A stretch of 14,880 bases of DNA. It comes from Rhodocyclaceae bacterium (GTDB lineage: Bacteria; Pseudomonadota; Gammaproteobacteria; Burkholderiales; Rhodocyclaceae). Position numbers and translations under genes: made by a program. Positions 13,681 through 14,880 of this stretch are shown here, in pieces (within the stretch, counting starts at the first letter, position 1; each line of letters begins with the position of its first letter). The DNA lies in assembly GCA_013821865.1 (NCBI GenBank), contig PNJM01000033.1:1-14880 (forward strand). Direction: 5' to 3'. The notes under the pieces were generated by a model that searched no databases, had not been told where the DNA came from, and saw nothing but the letters and a program-made list of their open reading frames with translations.

Positions 13681-14757
13681 ATGCGCTTCATCTTCAAGAC
13701 GGAATACCAGCAGGACATCCGGCTCTTCCGGCACGGCGGCCAGGTGTTCTGGTATTCGGCGCTCGCCGTCGCGCTCTTCCTGGCGCCGTGGCTGCTGCCC
13801 GACTACTATGTCTCCCAGCTCGTCTTCATCTGGATCTACTCGATCGTCGGCCTCGGCCTCATGCTGCTGGCCGGCTACACCGGGCAGGTGTCGATCGGGC
13901 ACGCCGCCTTCCTCGCCATGGGCGCCTACACGGAAGCCTACCTGCAGCAGCTCGGCTGGCCGTTCGCCCTCTCCCTGGCCTGTTCCGCCATCGTCGCCGG
14001 CGCCACCGGCGTCATCGTCGGACTGCCGGCGCTGCGCGTGAAGGGCATGTACCTGGCCATCGCCACCCTGGCCTTCGGCTTCATCGTCGAGGAAGCCGTC
14101 ACCCGCGCCGAGGGCATCACCGGCGGCAACAGCGGCAAATCGGTGGGGGCGCTCGACATCTTCGGCATCCCCATCGACAGCGAACTGCGCTTCTACTACG
14201 TGGTGCTGGCCATCCTCGTCCTGTGCATCCTCGGCGTGATGAACCTGCTGCGCAGCCCGACCGGGCGCGCCTTCGTCGCCATCCGCGACTCGGAAATCTC
14301 GGCGCAGAGCATGGGCATCAACCTGGCCCGCTACAAGACCATCGCCTTCGCCCTGTCGGCGGCGCTCACCGGCATCGCCGGCGCGCTCTACGCCCACAAG
14401 CTGCGCTACCTGTCGCCCGAGCAGTTCACCGTGCTGCAGTCCATCGAGCTGCTCATCATGGTGACGATCGGCGGCCTCGGCTCGATCCACGGCGCCGTCT
14501 TCGGCGCCGCCTTCTGGATCGCCGTGCAGCAGTTCATCGTACTCGCCAAGGACTGGCTGCCGCCGGAGATCGGCCAGCAGACCGGCCTGCAGCCGACCAT
14601 CTTCGGCCTGTGTCTGGTCGGCTTCGTGCTGTTCGAGCCGCTCGGCCTGTACGGGCGCTGGCTCAAGGTGCGCGCCTACTTCCAGCTCTTCCCGTTCTAC
14701 CGCAAGGGCATGTTCAAGCGGCAGAAGAGCTACATGAAGTCCGAGAGACTCAAATGA
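13681..14757 (+). CDS. livM: Branched-chain amino acid-type ABC transporter permease LivM
   Basis: 358 residues from the ATG at 13681. Second permease of the HAAT-family importer. Landmarks are a cytoplasmic N-terminus (MRFIFKTEYQQDIRLF), first helix at about 23-40, the family motif GLGLMLLAGYTGQVSIGHAAF (about 57-77), LRVKGMYLAIATLAFGFI, LLRSPTGRAFVAIRDSEISA, and the ATPase-coupling region TIGGLGSIHGAVFGAAF. The C-terminus is a basic tail of about 25 residues. No clear Shine-Dalgarno sequence precedes the start, because the repeat element ends just 10 bp upstream. An upstream TTG at 13588 lies inside the repeat and would add repeat-coded residues, so it is rejected. The stop overlaps the livG start (ATGA). 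Confidence 0.93.
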   Translation: MRFIFKTEYQQDIRLFRHGGQVFWYSALAVALFLAPWLLPDYYVSQLVFIWIYSIVGLGLMLLAGYTGQVSIGHAAFLAMGAYTEAYLQQLGWPFALSLACSAIVAGATGVIVGLPALRVKGMYLAIATLAFGFIVEEAVTRAEGITGGNSGKSVGALDIFGIPIDSELRFYYVVLAILVLCILGVMNLLRSPTGRAFVAIRDSEISAQSMGINLARYKTIAFALSAALTGIAGALYAHKLRYLSPEQFTVLQSIELLIMVTIGGLGSIHGAVFGAAFWIAVQQFIVLAKDWLPPEIGQQTGLQPTIFGLCLVGFVLFEPLGLYGRWLKVRAYFQLFPFYRKGMFKRQKSYMKSERLK

Positions 14758-14880
14758 CCGCTCCGCTGCTGCAGGCGAAAAATCTGGCTGTCCGGTTCGG
14801 CGGCCTCAAGGCGGTCGACGACGTCTCCTTCGAGGTCTGGCCGAACGAGGTGTTCTCCCTGATCGGCCCCAACGGCGCCG
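14754..14880 (+). CDS. livG: ABC transporter ATP-binding protein LivG, 5' part
   Basis: The first 42 codons are present before the window ends. The N-terminus LLQAKNLAVRFGGLKAVDDV, then IGPNGA, is the A-loop region and the beginning of the Walker A motif (GPNGAGK expected next). RFGGLKA is typical of LivG rather than LivF. It overlaps livM by 4 bp (ATGA) and would couple ATP hydrolysis to transport through LivH/LivM. Confidence 0.9.
   Translation, partial: MTAPLLQAKNLAVRFGGLKAVDDVSFEVWPNEVFSLIGPNGA

Noticed and set aside
12472..14490. Minus-strand open frame of 672 codons opposite livH/livM
   Set aside because: Compositional artefact rich in Asp/Glu/His/Gln/Gly, and it crosses the repeat element. 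The plus-strand permeases are unambiguous.

Overview
The window is GC-rich, densely coding, and made of acyl-CoA metabolism genes with the branched-chain-type ABC transporter arrangement often seen in Betaproteobacteria (Rhodocyclales/Sterolibacteriaceae-like or related). That lineage is inferred from gene content and style; there is no rRNA or other marker here. No phage, transposase, CRISPR, tRNA or rRNA gene was found.

Layout. (1) 1-1384, minus strand: a damaged rnf (Na+/H+-translocating ferredoxin:NAD oxidoreductase) segment. It holds a mid-piece of RnfA lacking both ends, then a piece of RnfB fused in frame to RnfC, which runs off the left edge. (2) 1445-2404, plus: a nitronate monooxygenase-family flavoprotein. 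(3) 2424-2500: a stem-loop repeat of CACAGAG-like units between convergent genes. (4) 2510-7703, minus: a compact six-gene operon, in transcription order an AidB-like acyl-CoA dehydrogenase, an AtuA-like (DUF1446) protein, a small AtuA-related protein, an atypical crotonase, a TetR/KstR-type regulator and a three-helix membrane protein. Several of these genes overlap or are separated by only a few bases. (5) 7704-7862: a divergent control region with a perfect 12-bp palindrome and a TTGACA box. (6) 7863-12484, plus: a beta-oxidation set of long-chain-type acyl-CoA dehydrogenase, thiolase and FadJ-like bifunctional hydratase/3-hydroxyacyl-CoA dehydrogenase. (7) 12661-14880, plus: LivH, LivM and the start of LivG of a HAAT-family ABC importer, continuing past the right edge.

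The divergent operons look like a catabolic module for a fatty, branched or isoprenoid-like acid. The ABC transporter may import it, the plus-strand enzymes run a classical beta-oxidation turn, and the minus-strand AidB/AtuA/crotonase set may handle a modified or branched acyl-CoA under the TetR regulator. The substrate is not readable from sequence.

The least expected items are the multiply deleted rnf remnant, two copies in opposite orientation of a heptamer-based (GGGTTTC/GAGTTTC) inverted-repeat element between co-directional genes, the AtuA protein split into two polypeptides with three hairpins between them, and a crotonase whose second catalytic glutamate position is cysteine.
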